Of a stretch of 24,700 bases of DNA, positions 1-6,477 are shown one piece after another; position 1 is the first letter of the stretch, and each line of letters starts with the position of its first letter. Both the position numbers and the translations under genes were made by a program. Where the stretch lies: positions 1 to 24,700 of the IMG/VR virus record IMGVR_UViG_3300007539_000202. One strand, given 5' to 3'. Under the pieces are notes generated by a model that worked only from the letters and a program-made list of their open reading frames with translations, made no database searches and had not been told where the DNA came from. The DNA is from a virus.

Positions 1-19
1 AGCTACTACATTTTCCAAA

Positions 20-664
20 ATGATTCTTAATTTAAGAGATGAGAATGTTTTAGATGAACTAGCAAATGAAATGGGAAATCAATATCGAGGTGTAATGCAG
101 GAAGCTCGTGATTATGGAATGACTTATCCTAGTTATAAAGTTGAAGAATTCAACACTATAGGGGATATGGCACATAATGGTATCCTAAATTTAATGGCAT
201 TTGCTGAACAACACAAACCAGAATTAGCAGGTAAACTTAAATCACTAGTAAATGACGTAACGGAAGTTATTTATGATGATATGGAAGAGTTTGATACTCA
301 ACCTAGAATTAGTGTTAAAGAAACTATTAAGGAGCAAGTAGAAGAAATGGTTAAGGGTGCTGTAAAAGTATTTAAAAAAGAAGGAGGTGCTCTAGGAGTA
401 AAAGCCCTAGAAGATGGGTTAAGTATTGACACTAAAAAAGCTAAAGCCCTTCTTAAAACTATGATTAAAAGAGATTTAGTTTTCTTACATAGAGATGGGG
501 ATTATATTCTTAAAGAAGGACATGGTTTAACAGCTAGTGATATCAAAGTAATAGAAAAAACTATTGATAATTCATCGGACGCTAAATTAACAGATATTCT
601 TAAATTTATTGTTTCTTCTAATATTAAACAAACTAAAAGACAAGATTTATCTAAAGGTAAATAA
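20..664 (+). CDS. hypothetical protein, 214 aa, mostly helical
   Basis: I do not recognise this protein. It is acidic and helix-rich in the first 100 residues. Residues about 130-165 (GLSIDTKKAKALLKTMIKRD, then LVFLHRDGDYIL) read like a small winged-helix unit: a helix, a turn, a Lys-rich helix and a beta-hairpin. That is only a pattern impression. The ATG at 20 is the first in the window, but the frame is open to the left edge (codons GCT ACT ACA TTT TCC AAA precede it), so the true start could lie outside and the protein may be N-terminally incomplete. No Shine-Dalgarno sequence precedes the ATG. The stop overlaps the start of the next small gene by one base (TAATG), suggesting coupled translation. 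Confidence 0.7.
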   Translation: MILNLRDENVLDELANEMGNQYRGVMQEARDYGMTYPSYKVEEFNTIGDMAHNGILNLMAFAEQHKPELAGKLKSLVNDVTEVIYDDMEEFDTQPRISVKETIKEQVEEMVKGAVKVFKKEGGALGVKALEDGLSIDTKKAKALLKTMIKRDLVFLHRDGDYILKEGHGLTASDIKVIEKTIDNSSDAKLTDILKFIVSSNIKQTKRQDLSKGK

Positions 665-744
665 TGATTAGTCAGGCTCTTACTATAGTAGGAGGAATAG
701 TAGTTACAGTAATATTAATTACATATTTATTACTTAAAAAATAA
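664..744 (+). CDS. 26-residue single-span membrane peptide
   Basis: A very short gene starts in a TAATG overlap with the preceding stop codon. Its product begins MISQALTIVGGIVVTVILIT and ends YLLLKK. About 19 consecutive hydrophobic residues are followed by two lysines, the pattern of a one-pass inner-membrane peptide with a cytoplasmic positive end. Supporting evidence is the start/stop overlap, a layout this phage uses at four other junctions, and the clean hydrophobic profile. Phage peptides of this kind include holin-like, antiholin and superinfection-related proteins, but nothing here decides the function. The short length makes chance possible. Confidence 0.5.
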   Translation: MISQALTIVGGIVVTVILITYLLLKK

Positions 745-750
745 TTTCTT

Positions 751-761
751 AATATTTATGT
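751..761 (+). promoter_or_regulatory. degenerate late-promoter-like box before the GNAT gene
   Basis: The sequence AATATTTATGT matches 8 of 11 positions of TATATTTATAA, the box found in front of several late genes of this window. It lies 17 bases before the GTG start of the acetyltransferase gene. The match is imperfect and the surroundings are AT-rich, so this is a weak call. Confidence 0.25.
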
Positions 762-777
762 CCACACATGTATTTTA

Positions 778-1101
778 GTGGAACACGAAATAATAAGAAT
801 AAATACCCATTTCCAAGATCTAATTGGATGGATAGCAGTAATTGAAGGTATTACTGTTGGGCATGTCTTTATGCAAATCCAAAAAGACAATAAAATAAAA
901 TTCTTAGACGCTTGGGTTCATGAAGATTATAGACGTAGAGGTATTTACAGATCTTTATGGGATACACGATGGGAATATGTTAATAACACATATTCCGATA
1001 AAATAATTTATGCATGGTGTTTACCCATGTCCCTTCCACTTTTACAAGAAAAAGGATTTACTGAAGGTGACACTTGCGTGTACGTTGAAAAGAAAATTTA
1101 A
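778..1101 (+). CDS. GNAT-family N-acetyltransferase
   Basis: This small (107 aa) protein has the GNAT fold signature. Residues 18-33 form a beta-hairpin (WIAVIEG, then VGHVFMQI). Residues 40-48 form the strand leading to the acetyl-CoA site (FLDAWVHEDY). The pyrophosphate-binding loop is YRRRGIYRSLW at 51-61, the R-x-x-G-x form of the family. The C-terminal half (YAWCLPMSLPLLQEKGF) matches the strand and helix before the final hairpin. It would transfer an acetyl group from acetyl-CoA to an unknown amine substrate, probably in the cytoplasm. At 107 residues it is short for the family (often 140-170), so it may be a minimal phage version. The start is taken as GTG because in-frame sequence upstream has no ATG before the stop at 742-744; ATT codons upstream are possible alternatives. 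Confidence 0.75.
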   Translation: MEHEIIRINTHFQDLIGWIAVIEGITVGHVFMQIQKDNKIKFLDAWVHEDYRRRGIYRSLWDTRWEYVNNTYSDKIIYAWCLPMSLPLLQEKGFTEGDTCVYVEKKI

Positions 1102-1102
1102 A

Positions 1103-1140
1103 GGCTTCCTCGGAGTTGCTTGGCTTCCTCAGAGTTGCTT
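1103..1140 (+). repeat. two tandem copies of a 19-bp GC-rich repeat
   Basis: GGCTTCCTCGGAGTTGCTT (1103-1121) is followed with no gap by GGCTTCCTCAGAGTTGCTT (1122-1140); the copies differ at one base. Each copy is 53-58% GC in a genome of roughly 30% GC. The array begins two bases after the acetyltransferase stop and ends three bases before a TATATTTA promoter-like element. An operator or activator site for the DUF932 gene is a reasonable guess. Confidence 0.8.
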
Positions 1141-1150
1141 CGTATATTTA
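1120..1150 (+). promoter_or_regulatory. Bacteroidota-type promoter candidate for the DUF932 gene
   Basis: TTG at 1120-1122, formed across the junction of the two 19-bp repeats, is followed after 20 bases by TATATTTA at 1143-1150. The Bacteroidota housekeeping promoter consensus is a TTG near -33 and TAnnTTTG near -7, so seven of eight -7 positions match at a normal spacing. Transcription would start near 1157, about 27 bases before the ATG at 1184. The same -7 element also resembles the phage late box (8 of 11), so the class of promoter is uncertain. Confidence 0.35.
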
Positions 1151-1183
1151 CGTCATTGTTAAAATGATTAAATAGTAAATGTT

Positions 1184-1969
1184 ATGGAATTTTTAAGTAA
1201 AAACGATTTGAGAAGTTTAGTGCCTTCAGTGTTTAGTAAAGCTCCTTCAGAGGGCCTTTCAGAAAAGTATGTTCATATTCCTACTGAGGATGTATTGGAT
1301 GATCTAGAAACACTAGGTTGGAAACCTGTTAAAGCTCAACAAATTAAGGTTCGTAAGAGTAGTAAAAACACTTGTAAACACTTCATCACACTCCAAAATC
1401 CAGATATTCAAATTACTGGTAATGATGGTGATATAGTTTTTCCTCAAGTATTACTTATTAACTCACATGATGGTAAATCATCATTCCAATTCCGAGTTGG
1501 ATTATTTAGATTAGTTTGTTCTAATGGATTAGTTATTTCTACTGAAGATTTTGGTAGTATGAAAATTCGACATATTCATTACAATTTTGAAGAATTACAA
1601 AATACCATTAATGGTATTATGGAACAACTTCCATTAACAGTTGATTCAATGAATAAAATGAAAGAAATTAAATTGGATCAAGATCAATTAATTGAATTTG
1701 CTCAAAAAGCTGTTTCAACCCGCTTTTCAGAAGATAAGTTAAAAGCGATTACTATTGATTATAAAGAATTACTTGAACCAACTCGTAATGAAGATGCTGA
1801 TGGTTCGCTTTGGTCAACATTTAATTTACTTCAAGAAAAAGTAATTCATGGGATGTTTGAGTATAATTACGGAGTTAAAACCCGTAAAGTTCGTAAAATT
1901 AAGAACTTCGCTCAAAATCAAAAAGTTAACCAAGAATTATTCAATATGGCACTTGAGTATGTAAGTTAA
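1184..1969 (+). CDS. DUF932 family phage/plasmid-like protein
   Basis: The 261-residue protein matches the DUF932 family found in phages and plasmids. Characteristic segments are KYVHIPTEDVLDDLETLGWKPV-like sequence at 29-49, FPQVLLINSHDGKSSFQFRV at 86-105 followed by GLFRLVCSNGLVI, and KIRHIHYN at 127-134. The NSHDG/RLVCSNGL pair is the strongest marker. The family's biochemical role is not established as far as I know; it sits in replication or accessory regions of mobile elements and is presumably cytoplasmic. The gene is a single unit with its own promoter-like region and repeats upstream and a strong terminator downstream, unlike the tightly coupled structural operons that follow. This suggests separate, perhaps early or middle, expression. 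The C-terminal 60 residues are basic (KTRKVRKIKNF), which would suit nucleic-acid binding, but that is inference. Confidence 0.8.
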   Translation: MEFLSKNDLRSLVPSVFSKAPSEGLSEKYVHIPTEDVLDDLETLGWKPVKAQQIKVRKSSKNTCKHFITLQNPDIQITGNDGDIVFPQVLLINSHDGKSSFQFRVGLFRLVCSNGLVISTEDFGSMKIRHIHYNFEELQNTINGIMEQLPLTVDSMNKMKEIKLDQDQLIEFAQKAVSTRFSEDKLKAITIDYKELLEPTRNEDADGSLWSTFNLLQEKVIHGMFEYNYGVKTRKVRKIKNFAQNQKVNQELFNMALEYVS

Positions 1970-1984
1970 TTATTTAATTAGATT

Positions 1985-2012
1985 AATACCCCCTATATTG
2001 GGGGTATTTTTC
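1985..2012 (+). terminator. intrinsic terminator after the DUF932 gene
   Basis: A perfect 9-bp stem (AATACCCCC at 1985-1993 with GGGGGTATT at 2000-2008) encloses a six-base loop, TATATT, and runs into a short T tract (2007-2011). It is the only strong GC-stem hairpin with a T run I find in the window. It separates the accessory genes from the LamG/late region and is followed almost immediately by a late-type promoter box. Confidence 0.85.
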
Positions 2013-2023
2013 TATATTTATAA
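2013..2023 (+). promoter_or_regulatory. late promoter box TATATTTATAA before the LamG gene
   Basis: TATATTTATAA ends 8 bases before the ATG at 2032 and directly follows a terminator, exactly where a new transcription unit must begin. The right half (TATAAAAA) is one base from the T4 late promoter TATAAATA. Reading by a gp55-type sigma factor would start transcription only a few bases before the ATG. Confidence 0.55.
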
Positions 2024-2031
2024 AAAAAAAC

Positions 2032-3063
2032 ATGTCCACATATACTCCGGAACAGTTAAGAGAAGGAATAAATATTACTTCATTAAGTGGCTCAAAAACT
2101 CTTCAGTTTGTTAACCCAAGTAGAGGTTCATCTTATTTTTTTGTTGAGCAAAATACTAATAAAAATTCGGATGGTTCATATAATATAAATATTATTGATT
2201 ATACTTCGGGTTCATTTAGTAATTTTACTAATATAGTTGAAAATGGAATAGTACAGAATAAATTTAAATTTGGAGTTGTAGTCCCTTCAGAAAATTCCTC
2301 TGTAATATTTACCCCTACTTCGGGATCGGAAAGTGGGAATATTAAATTAAGGGGTACTGGTAATTATACTTGTAGGTTATCTCCCTCTGAAAGTATTGTT
2401 ACGGATAGTCTAATTTTCAGAGCTGATGCATCGGATTTATTTAGTTATTCAGGAACTGGTACTACATGGATTGATGTAGTTAATGGTAATAATGGAACTA
2501 TTAATAATGGAACAGCTTATACTGCATCTCAGGATGGATATTTTTTGTTTGATGGGGTGGATGATCAGGTTGATTTTGGTAATCCCACGATCTTTGAGTC
2601 TTATCCATTATCAATAGATGTATGGTTTTATGCTGATACTACAGACTCAAAAAATGATGGTATTATTACAAAAGGAACAACTCGTGGATCACAAAGTGAA
2701 AGAGATTTCGACATTTTTGGTAATGGGACTAATTTACTTTTTGTTATAAGTAATGGTACATCCTATATAGTTAATATTTCAAGTACCTATCCTGCTTTAG
2801 GGCAATGGCATCATTTAGTTTGTATGTGGGATGGAACTACTAATTTAAATGGTGCTAAAATGTATTTAAATGGTAGTTTATTTGCTCAAGGAACAGCAAC
2901 TAATACAAATTTTGCTACAGGAAAGGATATATTTGTGGGAGGCAACAGGTCAGGATTTTTTCTAGATGGAAGAATCTCCGCAATAAAGATGTATAATAAA
3001 ACATTAAGTGCAGCGGAGGCATTACAAAATTATAACGCAACAAAAGATAGATATGGACTCTAG
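2032..3063 (+). CDS. LamG/concanavalin-like lectin domain protein, tail adhesin candidate
   Basis: Residues about 124-335 form a laminin-G-like (concanavalin A-type) jelly roll. Its hallmarks are SLIFRADASD and a GTGTTWIDVVNGNNGTINNG-like stretch at 125-160, FDGVDDQVDFG at 173-183, the strand LSIDVWFYAD at 193-202, the QWHHLVCMWDG strand near 262, MYLNGSLFAQG and the closing DGRISAIKMYNKTLSAAE. Residues 1-120 are Ser/Asn/Gly-rich beta-type sequence without a recognised fold. Such domains bind glycans and are common in tail-fibre and other surface proteins of phages from polysaccharide-coated hosts, so a receptor- or capsule-binding role on the virion is likely but inferred. There is no signal peptide. 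It is the first gene after a terminator and late box, and it overlaps the next gene, its probable partner. Confidence 0.8.
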   Translation: MSTYTPEQLREGINITSLSGSKTLQFVNPSRGSSYFFVEQNTNKNSDGSYNINIIDYTSGSFSNFTNIVENGIVQNKFKFGVVVPSENSSVIFTPTSGSESGNIKLRGTGNYTCRLSPSESIVTDSLIFRADASDLFSYSGTGTTWIDVVNGNNGTINNGTAYTASQDGYFLFDGVDDQVDFGNPTIFESYPLSIDVWFYADTTDSKNDGIITKGTTRGSQSERDFDIFGNGTNLLFVISNGTSYIVNISSTYPALGQWHHLVCMWDGTTNLNGAKMYLNGSLFAQGTATNTNFATGKDIFVGGNRSGFFLDGRISAIKMYNKTLSAAEALQNYNATKDRYGL

Positions 3064-3298
3064 AACTTATGTAATAGTAAATACATCTGATTTAATATTA
3101 CTTAATTATGATCAGTTATTAACAACAAGTATCGAAACAACAATACAGAACGTTAGTGGAGATAAAGCAATTGTAAAATATACTGGAGATATACCTAGTA
3201 CAATTAGTTCTCTGAGTGAAAAAACATTATATACACACGAGGAAATAATTCCTATTGTAGAAAGTAGTGAGTGGAAATCCGAACCTAGTCCTCCTTAA
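3053..3298 (+). CDS. small protein coupled to the LamG gene, 81 aa
   Basis: The frame is open from 3008, but I prefer the ATG at 3053 (MDSRTYVIVNTSDLILLNYD). The 15 extra upstream residues lie wholly inside the LamG gene and look like a shadow, while MDSRTYVIVNTSDL begins a regular beta-strand. With this start the overlap with the LamG gene is 11 bases. The product is a mixed alpha/beta protein ending SEWKSEPSPP. Short proteins starting with a YVIVN-type strand next to lectin-like fibre genes occur in marine myoviruses in my recollection. A fibre accessory or chaperone-like role is possible, unproven. Confidence 0.6.
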   Translation: MDSRTYVIVNTSDLILLNYDQLLTTSIETTIQNVSGDKAIVKYTGDIPSTISSLSEKTLYTHEEIIPIVESSEWKSEPSPP

Positions 3299-3328
3299 AT
3301 ATACTAATTAATTATTTAATATTAACTT

Positions 3329-3514
3329 ATGGCTCAAGAAGTAAAAGATCGAATGGATCTAATTAATCAATTAGCGGACCTAGCTAATATGAAAGATGAT
3401 TTATGGAAATATCATCCTGATAATCCTAAAAAAATAAATATAGCACAAGAATATGCTAAAATTTGTGTTGAAATAGCTGGTATAGAGGGGGAATTAGCAT
3501 CTTTACATTCTTAA
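3329..3514 (+). CDS. hypothetical small helical protein, 61 aa
   Basis: This acidic all-helical protein has two predicted helices: residues 3-27, with the motif DRMDLINQLADLANMKDDLW, and residues 38-60, IAQEYAKICVEIAGIEGEL. They are joined by a KYHPDNPKK turn, consistent with a helical hairpin. I do not know its function. The pattern DLWKYHPDNP followed by a helix recurs, to my memory, in small open reading frames of marine T4-like phages. It has no Shine-Dalgarno sequence, and the next gene begins 12 bases after its stop. Confidence 0.6.
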   Translation: MAQEVKDRMDLINQLADLANMKDDLWKYHPDNPKKINIAQEYAKICVEIAGIEGELASLHS

Positions 3515-3515
3515 G

Positions 3516-3524
3516 TATTTATAA
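3516..3524 (+). promoter_or_regulatory. late-type box TATTTATAA overlapping a gene start
   Basis: TATTTATAA ends two bases before the ATG at 3527. Read as TATAAATA (3520-3527) it is a perfect T4 late box, but then transcription would begin inside the annotated gene. Either the gene starts later, the box is fortuitous, or the gene is expressed from upstream. Confidence 0.35.
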
Positions 3525-3526
3525 AT

Positions 3527-3964
3527 ATGAACCTATCCCGTATTTTTTCTTTGTTTTCTAATAATGAGGATTTAGATGGTACTCCAATTAATTTAACTTC
3601 GTATGAGGATTTTACTGCCACACCTGTTTTTTGGGTAGCTATGTTTAGAAAACTTATTAATAGTTATAAAAACTTAGGGAATGACTTTATGATGAATATG
3701 GTAAAAGATAATAATTCTTTGGATTCTGATGATATGATAAGAGCTTATGAATTTTTAACTTTTACAAGAGCACATAACTATATAGAAAATATAGATTTAG
3801 AAGACTCAATACATAGAGAAGCTTTATTAAGATATAGAGGGGATTTGATGGATATAGCATTATATGATTCCCTTTTATTTTTTGAAAGTATGGAAGAATA
3901 TGAAAAGTGCTTAACTCTTAAAAAAATTATTGACTTCTATAAAAGTTCTCTACAAAAAACGTGA
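3527..3964 (+). CDS. hypothetical protein, 145 aa
   Basis: I do not recognise this acidic, helix-rich protein. It begins MNLSRIFSLFSNNEDLDG, has an aromatic segment FTATPVFWVAMFRKLINSY around residues 29-47, and a Glu/Asp-rich C-terminal half (ALYDSLLFFESMEEYEKCLT). There is no signal peptide or convincing membrane span. The first ATG is nearly fused to the late-type box just upstream, which makes the start doubtful; the only candidate internal ATGs would remove a large part of the conserved-looking N-terminus. About 100 bases without a gene follow, so it closes this group of genes. Confidence 0.6.
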   Translation: MNLSRIFSLFSNNEDLDGTPINLTSYEDFTATPVFWVAMFRKLINSYKNLGNDFMMNMVKDNNSLDSDDMIRAYEFLTFTRAHNYIENIDLEDSIHREALLRYRGDLMDIALYDSLLFFESMEEYEKCLTLKKIIDFYKSSLQKT

Positions 3965-4065
3965 TTCCCCCAAATATTTTTCGTACCTTCAGAACATGTT
4001 AATGAAACATGATAACTTATAGAAAAAAATAGGTGTTAAAGGTTTCAAAATTATAAAATTAAACT

Positions 4066-4275
4066 ATGAGAAATAGAGAGTACTTCTTTCGCAAACTGCA
4101 GTCTATTCAGACTAAATTAACAATTATCAATAATATGGTGTCTACTAATACTAATCCTAGAGATATCAAAAATGAACTAGGTAATATTAATGATATTGTA
4201 GAGGATATTGCTACCCAGCTTGAACGTGAACCCTTAGATGGTAGAGAACTTAATAATACTTCTAATTTACGTTAA
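4066..4275 (+). CDS. conserved small myovirus protein, 69 aa
   Basis: A short helical protein starts MRNREYFFRKLQSIQTKLTI and ends with a Glu-Arg-Glu-Pro motif (QLEREPLDG). I recall small proteins with the same opening (MR-x-REY) and the same EREP ending from cyanophages and other marine T4-like phages, where their function is unknown. It is probably a helical hairpin or coiled-coil protein. It lies three bases before the HD-domain gene, so the two are almost certainly co-transcribed. A weak TACCTTCA element about 75 bases upstream might serve as its promoter. Confidence 0.65.
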   Translation: MRNREYFFRKLQSIQTKLTIINNMVSTNTNPRDIKNELGNINDIVEDIATQLEREPLDGRELNNTSNLR

Positions 4276-4278
4276 TAT

Positions 4279-5034
4279 ATGAGTTTAACAGCAGAACAGA
4301 TTCAGTCTAATTGGATTGAATTTCTAGGTAATATCGAAAAATATATTACAGGAGAACGTAAGCAAAAATTACTTGATTTTTATAAAAAATATGAGGAAAG
4401 GATTTCACTTATGCCCGCGGCTCATAAAAAAGAATATCATAATTCATTTCCAGGCGGATATGTTGATCATGTAAATCGTGTTGTTAATGCATCATTAAAA
4501 ATTTATGATGTATGGTGTGAATTCGAAATGGATAGATCTACATTTACTATTGAAGAATTAGTATTCTCAGCTATTAATCATGATCTAGGTAAAATGGGTG
4601 ATGAAAATAACGCTTCATACATCCCCCAGACTGATAAGTGGAGACGTGAAAAACTAGGTGAAGAATATATGTTTAATAAAGAAGTACCCTTTTCATCTGT
4701 TCCAGATAGAGGGTTATTTATGTTACAGTCTCATGGGGTTTCTTATTCATTTAATGAAATGTTAGCTATCCAAACCCATGATGGTTTATATGATGATGCT
4801 AATGCTAAATATTTAAAAGTATTTATGCCAGAACAAAAACCACGTACCAGTTTACCTTATATTCTACACCAGGCTGATTTAATGGCTGCTCGGATAGAAT
4901 TTGAGAAAGAATGGTTACCCAAATTCAAATCCTCTACTCCTCCCCCACCCACTAAACCTAATACTTCAGCAAAGAAAAAAGCTTTATCATCTGTTAGTAG
5001 TTCGGGTTTAAAAAATATGTTAGATAATTTATGA
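4279..5034 (+). CDS. HD-domain metal-dependent phosphohydrolase
   Basis: The 251-residue protein carries the metal ligands of an HD hydrolase: H64 in GGYVDHV, H101-D102 in INHDLGK, H167-D168 in AIQTHDG, and D200 in LHQADLMAARIE. HD enzymes hydrolyse phosphate esters of nucleotides or cyclic nucleotides using divalent metals; the substrate is not shown by the sequence. An insert of about 45 residues between HD and the second His-Asp (about 105-160) is rich in charged and aromatic residues. After residue 215 there is a flexible tail with SSTPPPPTKP and a Lys/Ser-rich end, apparently not part of the catalytic domain. Similar genes are common in T4-like marine phages. Its stop overlaps the next start (ATGA), indicating coupling with the membrane-anchored protein that follows. 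Confidence 0.8.
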   Translation: MSLTAEQIQSNWIEFLGNIEKYITGERKQKLLDFYKKYEERISLMPAAHKKEYHNSFPGGYVDHVNRVVNASLKIYDVWCEFEMDRSTFTIEELVFSAINHDLGKMGDENNASYIPQTDKWRREKLGEEYMFNKEVPFSSVPDRGLFMLQSHGVSYSFNEMLAIQTHDGLYDDANAKYLKVFMPEQKPRTSLPYILHQADLMAARIEFEKEWLPKFKSSTPPPPTKPNTSAKKKALSSVSSSGLKNMLDNL

Positions 5035-5342
5035 TAAGTTATATTATAATAGGAATATTAGTAATTTTATTAGGGGTATTAGGATATGCTACACTTAATT
5101 TATTACGTAAAAATGAAACCGCAGAAGACCTTATTATAGGTTATTTAGGTTATTTAGAAAGGTTATCGCAAGTTATTGAATTAACAGATGAAAAGTTAAA
5201 AAAAATAGACAATAAAGGTTCATTTAAATCAGACGATGAAATAGGTTTTTTCTTTAATCAGGTTATGGAATTACAAAAAATTCTAAACGAATTTAATATC
5301 AAAACCTTAGAACAAGATGGACCGGATAATAGCCAAACATAA
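5031..5342 (+). CDS. membrane-anchored protein with coiled-coil tail, 103 aa
   Basis: Residues 2-25 (MISYIIIGILVILLGVLGYA) form a single hydrophobic span, followed by LLRKNE, placing the acidic, heptad-like remainder (EDLIIGYLGYLERLSQVIEL and beyond) in the cytoplasm. I cannot assign a function. It begins in an ATGA overlap with the HD hydrolase gene and its end overlaps the sigma factor gene by 26 bases, so the three genes form a tight translationally linked set. A membrane-tethered partner of the hydrolase or of the sigma factor is conceivable. Confidence 0.65.
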   Translation: MISYIIIGILVILLGVLGYATLNLLRKNETAEDLIIGYLGYLERLSQVIELTDEKLKKIDNKGSFKSDDEIGFFFNQVMELQKILNEFNIKTLEQDGPDNSQT

Positions 5343-6087
5343 AGCCCAAAAACAAAAAAGAAGATATTTTACTAAGGATACTGAAGATGCAATAGTTAGA
5401 TATAATAGGAGTAATAATCCGAAGGAAAGAAGTGACATTTATGAGGGTTATATTCATTGGCCCTTTTATAAACTTACGGAGAATATAATCCATACCTTTA
5501 AATTTTACAATACTGATGTTGAAGATTTAGAAGATTTGCAACATGAGATTATAACTTTTCTTCTTTCTAAAATTCACCTTTTTGATCCTTCTAAAGGAGC
5601 TAAGGCATATTCTTACTTTGGTACTATTGTAAAAAGATATCTTATAGTTTATAATGAAAAAAATTATAAAAAGTTAATTAGTAATTATTCATTAAGTAAA
5701 AATGATGATATGGATAATGAGGAGACAAATACTATTACATCTCACCCCAAAATGCGTTATGAATTAGATTTAGAATGGGGAGATTTATCTTTTAATGGTT
5801 ATACTCAAAAAGATAGATTATCATTATTTATGGATTATTACATTGATTATTGCTCCGATAATTTACATAATTTATTTCCTAAAGCAGAAGATGCCAGAGT
5901 AGCTGATTGTATATTAGAATTATTTAGAAAAAGAGATAATATAGATGTATTTAATAAAAAAGCATTATACATTTATATTAGAGAAATGATGGATGTTAAG
6001 ACTCCTCAAATCACTAAAAATGCTAAAATACTATATTCTATTTTTGACGAAAAATATGAACAATTTAATAAATTAGGGGGATTTTAG
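5317..6087 (+). CDS. gp55: gp55-like late-transcription sigma factor
   Basis: Residues about 45-115 match sigma-70 region 2: VEDLEDLQHEIITFLLSKIH followed by LFDPSKGAKAYSYFGTIVKR. DLQHE corresponds to the D-L-x-Q-E core helix and FDPSKGAKAYSYF to the FDPxxGxxFxTYA promoter-melting segment. The protein (256 aa) is larger than T4 gp55 (185 aa) and far shorter than a host sigma-70, as expected for a phage late sigma factor that works with a sliding-clamp coactivator. The N-terminus is basic (KHKAQKQKRRYF). The C-terminal 130 residues have no recognised region 4. It would direct host RNA polymerase to late promoters; the TATTTATAA boxes in this window are its natural candidates. It overlaps the preceding gene by 26 bases. 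Confidence 0.8.
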   Translation: MDRIIAKHKAQKQKRRYFTKDTEDAIVRYNRSNNPKERSDIYEGYIHWPFYKLTENIIHTFKFYNTDVEDLEDLQHEIITFLLSKIHLFDPSKGAKAYSYFGTIVKRYLIVYNEKNYKKLISNYSLSKNDDMDNEETNTITSHPKMRYELDLEWGDLSFNGYTQKDRLSLFMDYYIDYCSDNLHNLFPKAEDARVADCILELFRKRDNIDVFNKKALYIYIREMMDVKTPQITKNAKILYSIFDEKYEQFNKLGGF

Positions 6088-6104
6088 TAATATTTTATTT
6101 CTAG

Positions 6105-6115
6105 TATATTTATAA
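6105..6115 (+). promoter_or_regulatory. late promoter box TATATTTATAA before the baseplate operon
   Basis: TATATTTATAA is preceded by AG and ends five bases before the ATG at 6121, in a 33-base gap between the sigma factor gene and the baseplate gene run. It is identical to the boxes at 2013 and 21583. A start about six bases downstream would coincide with the A of the ATG. Confidence 0.5.
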
Positions 6116-6120
6116 GAAAA

Positions 6121-6477
6121 ATGGGGTTGCTAGATTCTATTATATTTAAAGATAAGAAGTTCTCCGATTTACTAGAGGAAATCTATGATCTTCAACAACA
6201 AAAAAATACCCAAGTAACGGCTTTAATACAAGAGTTAAAACCCTTAGTACAAGAAATAGGGGATGCTACCTTAATAGTTCCACTAATTAAAGAATATTTA
6301 GAGATAAGTATTAAAAATAATGAACAACTAGTCAAGATGGCTGGTATAGTACAAAGAACTTTACAATCTAGTACATCAGGGGACGAATTTGGTTTATCTG
6401 ATGAAGAAAAAGAACAATTACTAAATGGTTTAGAGGGTACTATAAAAGAACTAACTCAGGGAAATGGCAAGGAGTAG
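6121..6477 (+). CDS. hypothetical helical protein at the head of the baseplate operon, 118 aa
   Basis: The acidic, all-helical protein begins MGLLDSIIFKDKKFSDLLEE and has long amphipathic helices (IYDLQQQKNTQVTALIQEL; LIVPLIKEYLEISIKNNEQL), with a Gly/Asn-rich end. I do not recognise a family name. I recall similar proteins (starting M-x-LLD, with LIKEYLEI) just before spike-type genes of marine T4-like phages. It overlaps the spike gene by 14 bases, so a baseplate hub, assembly or chaperone role is plausible. It follows a late-type box directly, with no Shine-Dalgarno sequence. Confidence 0.65.
   Translation: MGLLDSIIFKDKKFSDLLEEIYDLQQQKNTQVTALIQELKPLVQEIGDATLIVPLIKEYLEISIKNNEQLVKMAGIVQRTLQSSTSGDEFGLSDEEKEQLLNGLEGTIKELTQGNGKE

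Noticed and set aside
1103-1140. CRISPR array
   Set aside because: Only two 19-bp copies with no spacer between them; CRISPR needs repeats separated by unique spacers.
3008-3052. Upstream ATG extending the small LamG partner gene by 15 residues
   Set aside because: The extra codons lie wholly within the end of the LamG frame and read as an out-of-frame shadow; the ATG at 3053 gives a natural N-terminal strand and a small overlap.
2032-3063. Diversity-generating retroelement target in the LamG or giant gene
   Set aside because: I find no reverse transcriptase, no template repeat copy and no C-type lectin variable region in the window.
3984-3991. TACCTTCA as a possible -7 promoter element before the 4066 gene
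   Set aside because: Only a partial match to TAnnTTTG and no TTG about 20 bases upstream; the 75-base distance to the start is possible but gives no support.
3995-4011. CATGTT-AATGA-AACATG hairpin in the 101-base gap
   Set aside because: The stem is only six base pairs, AT-rich and without a T run; too weak to call a terminator or operator.
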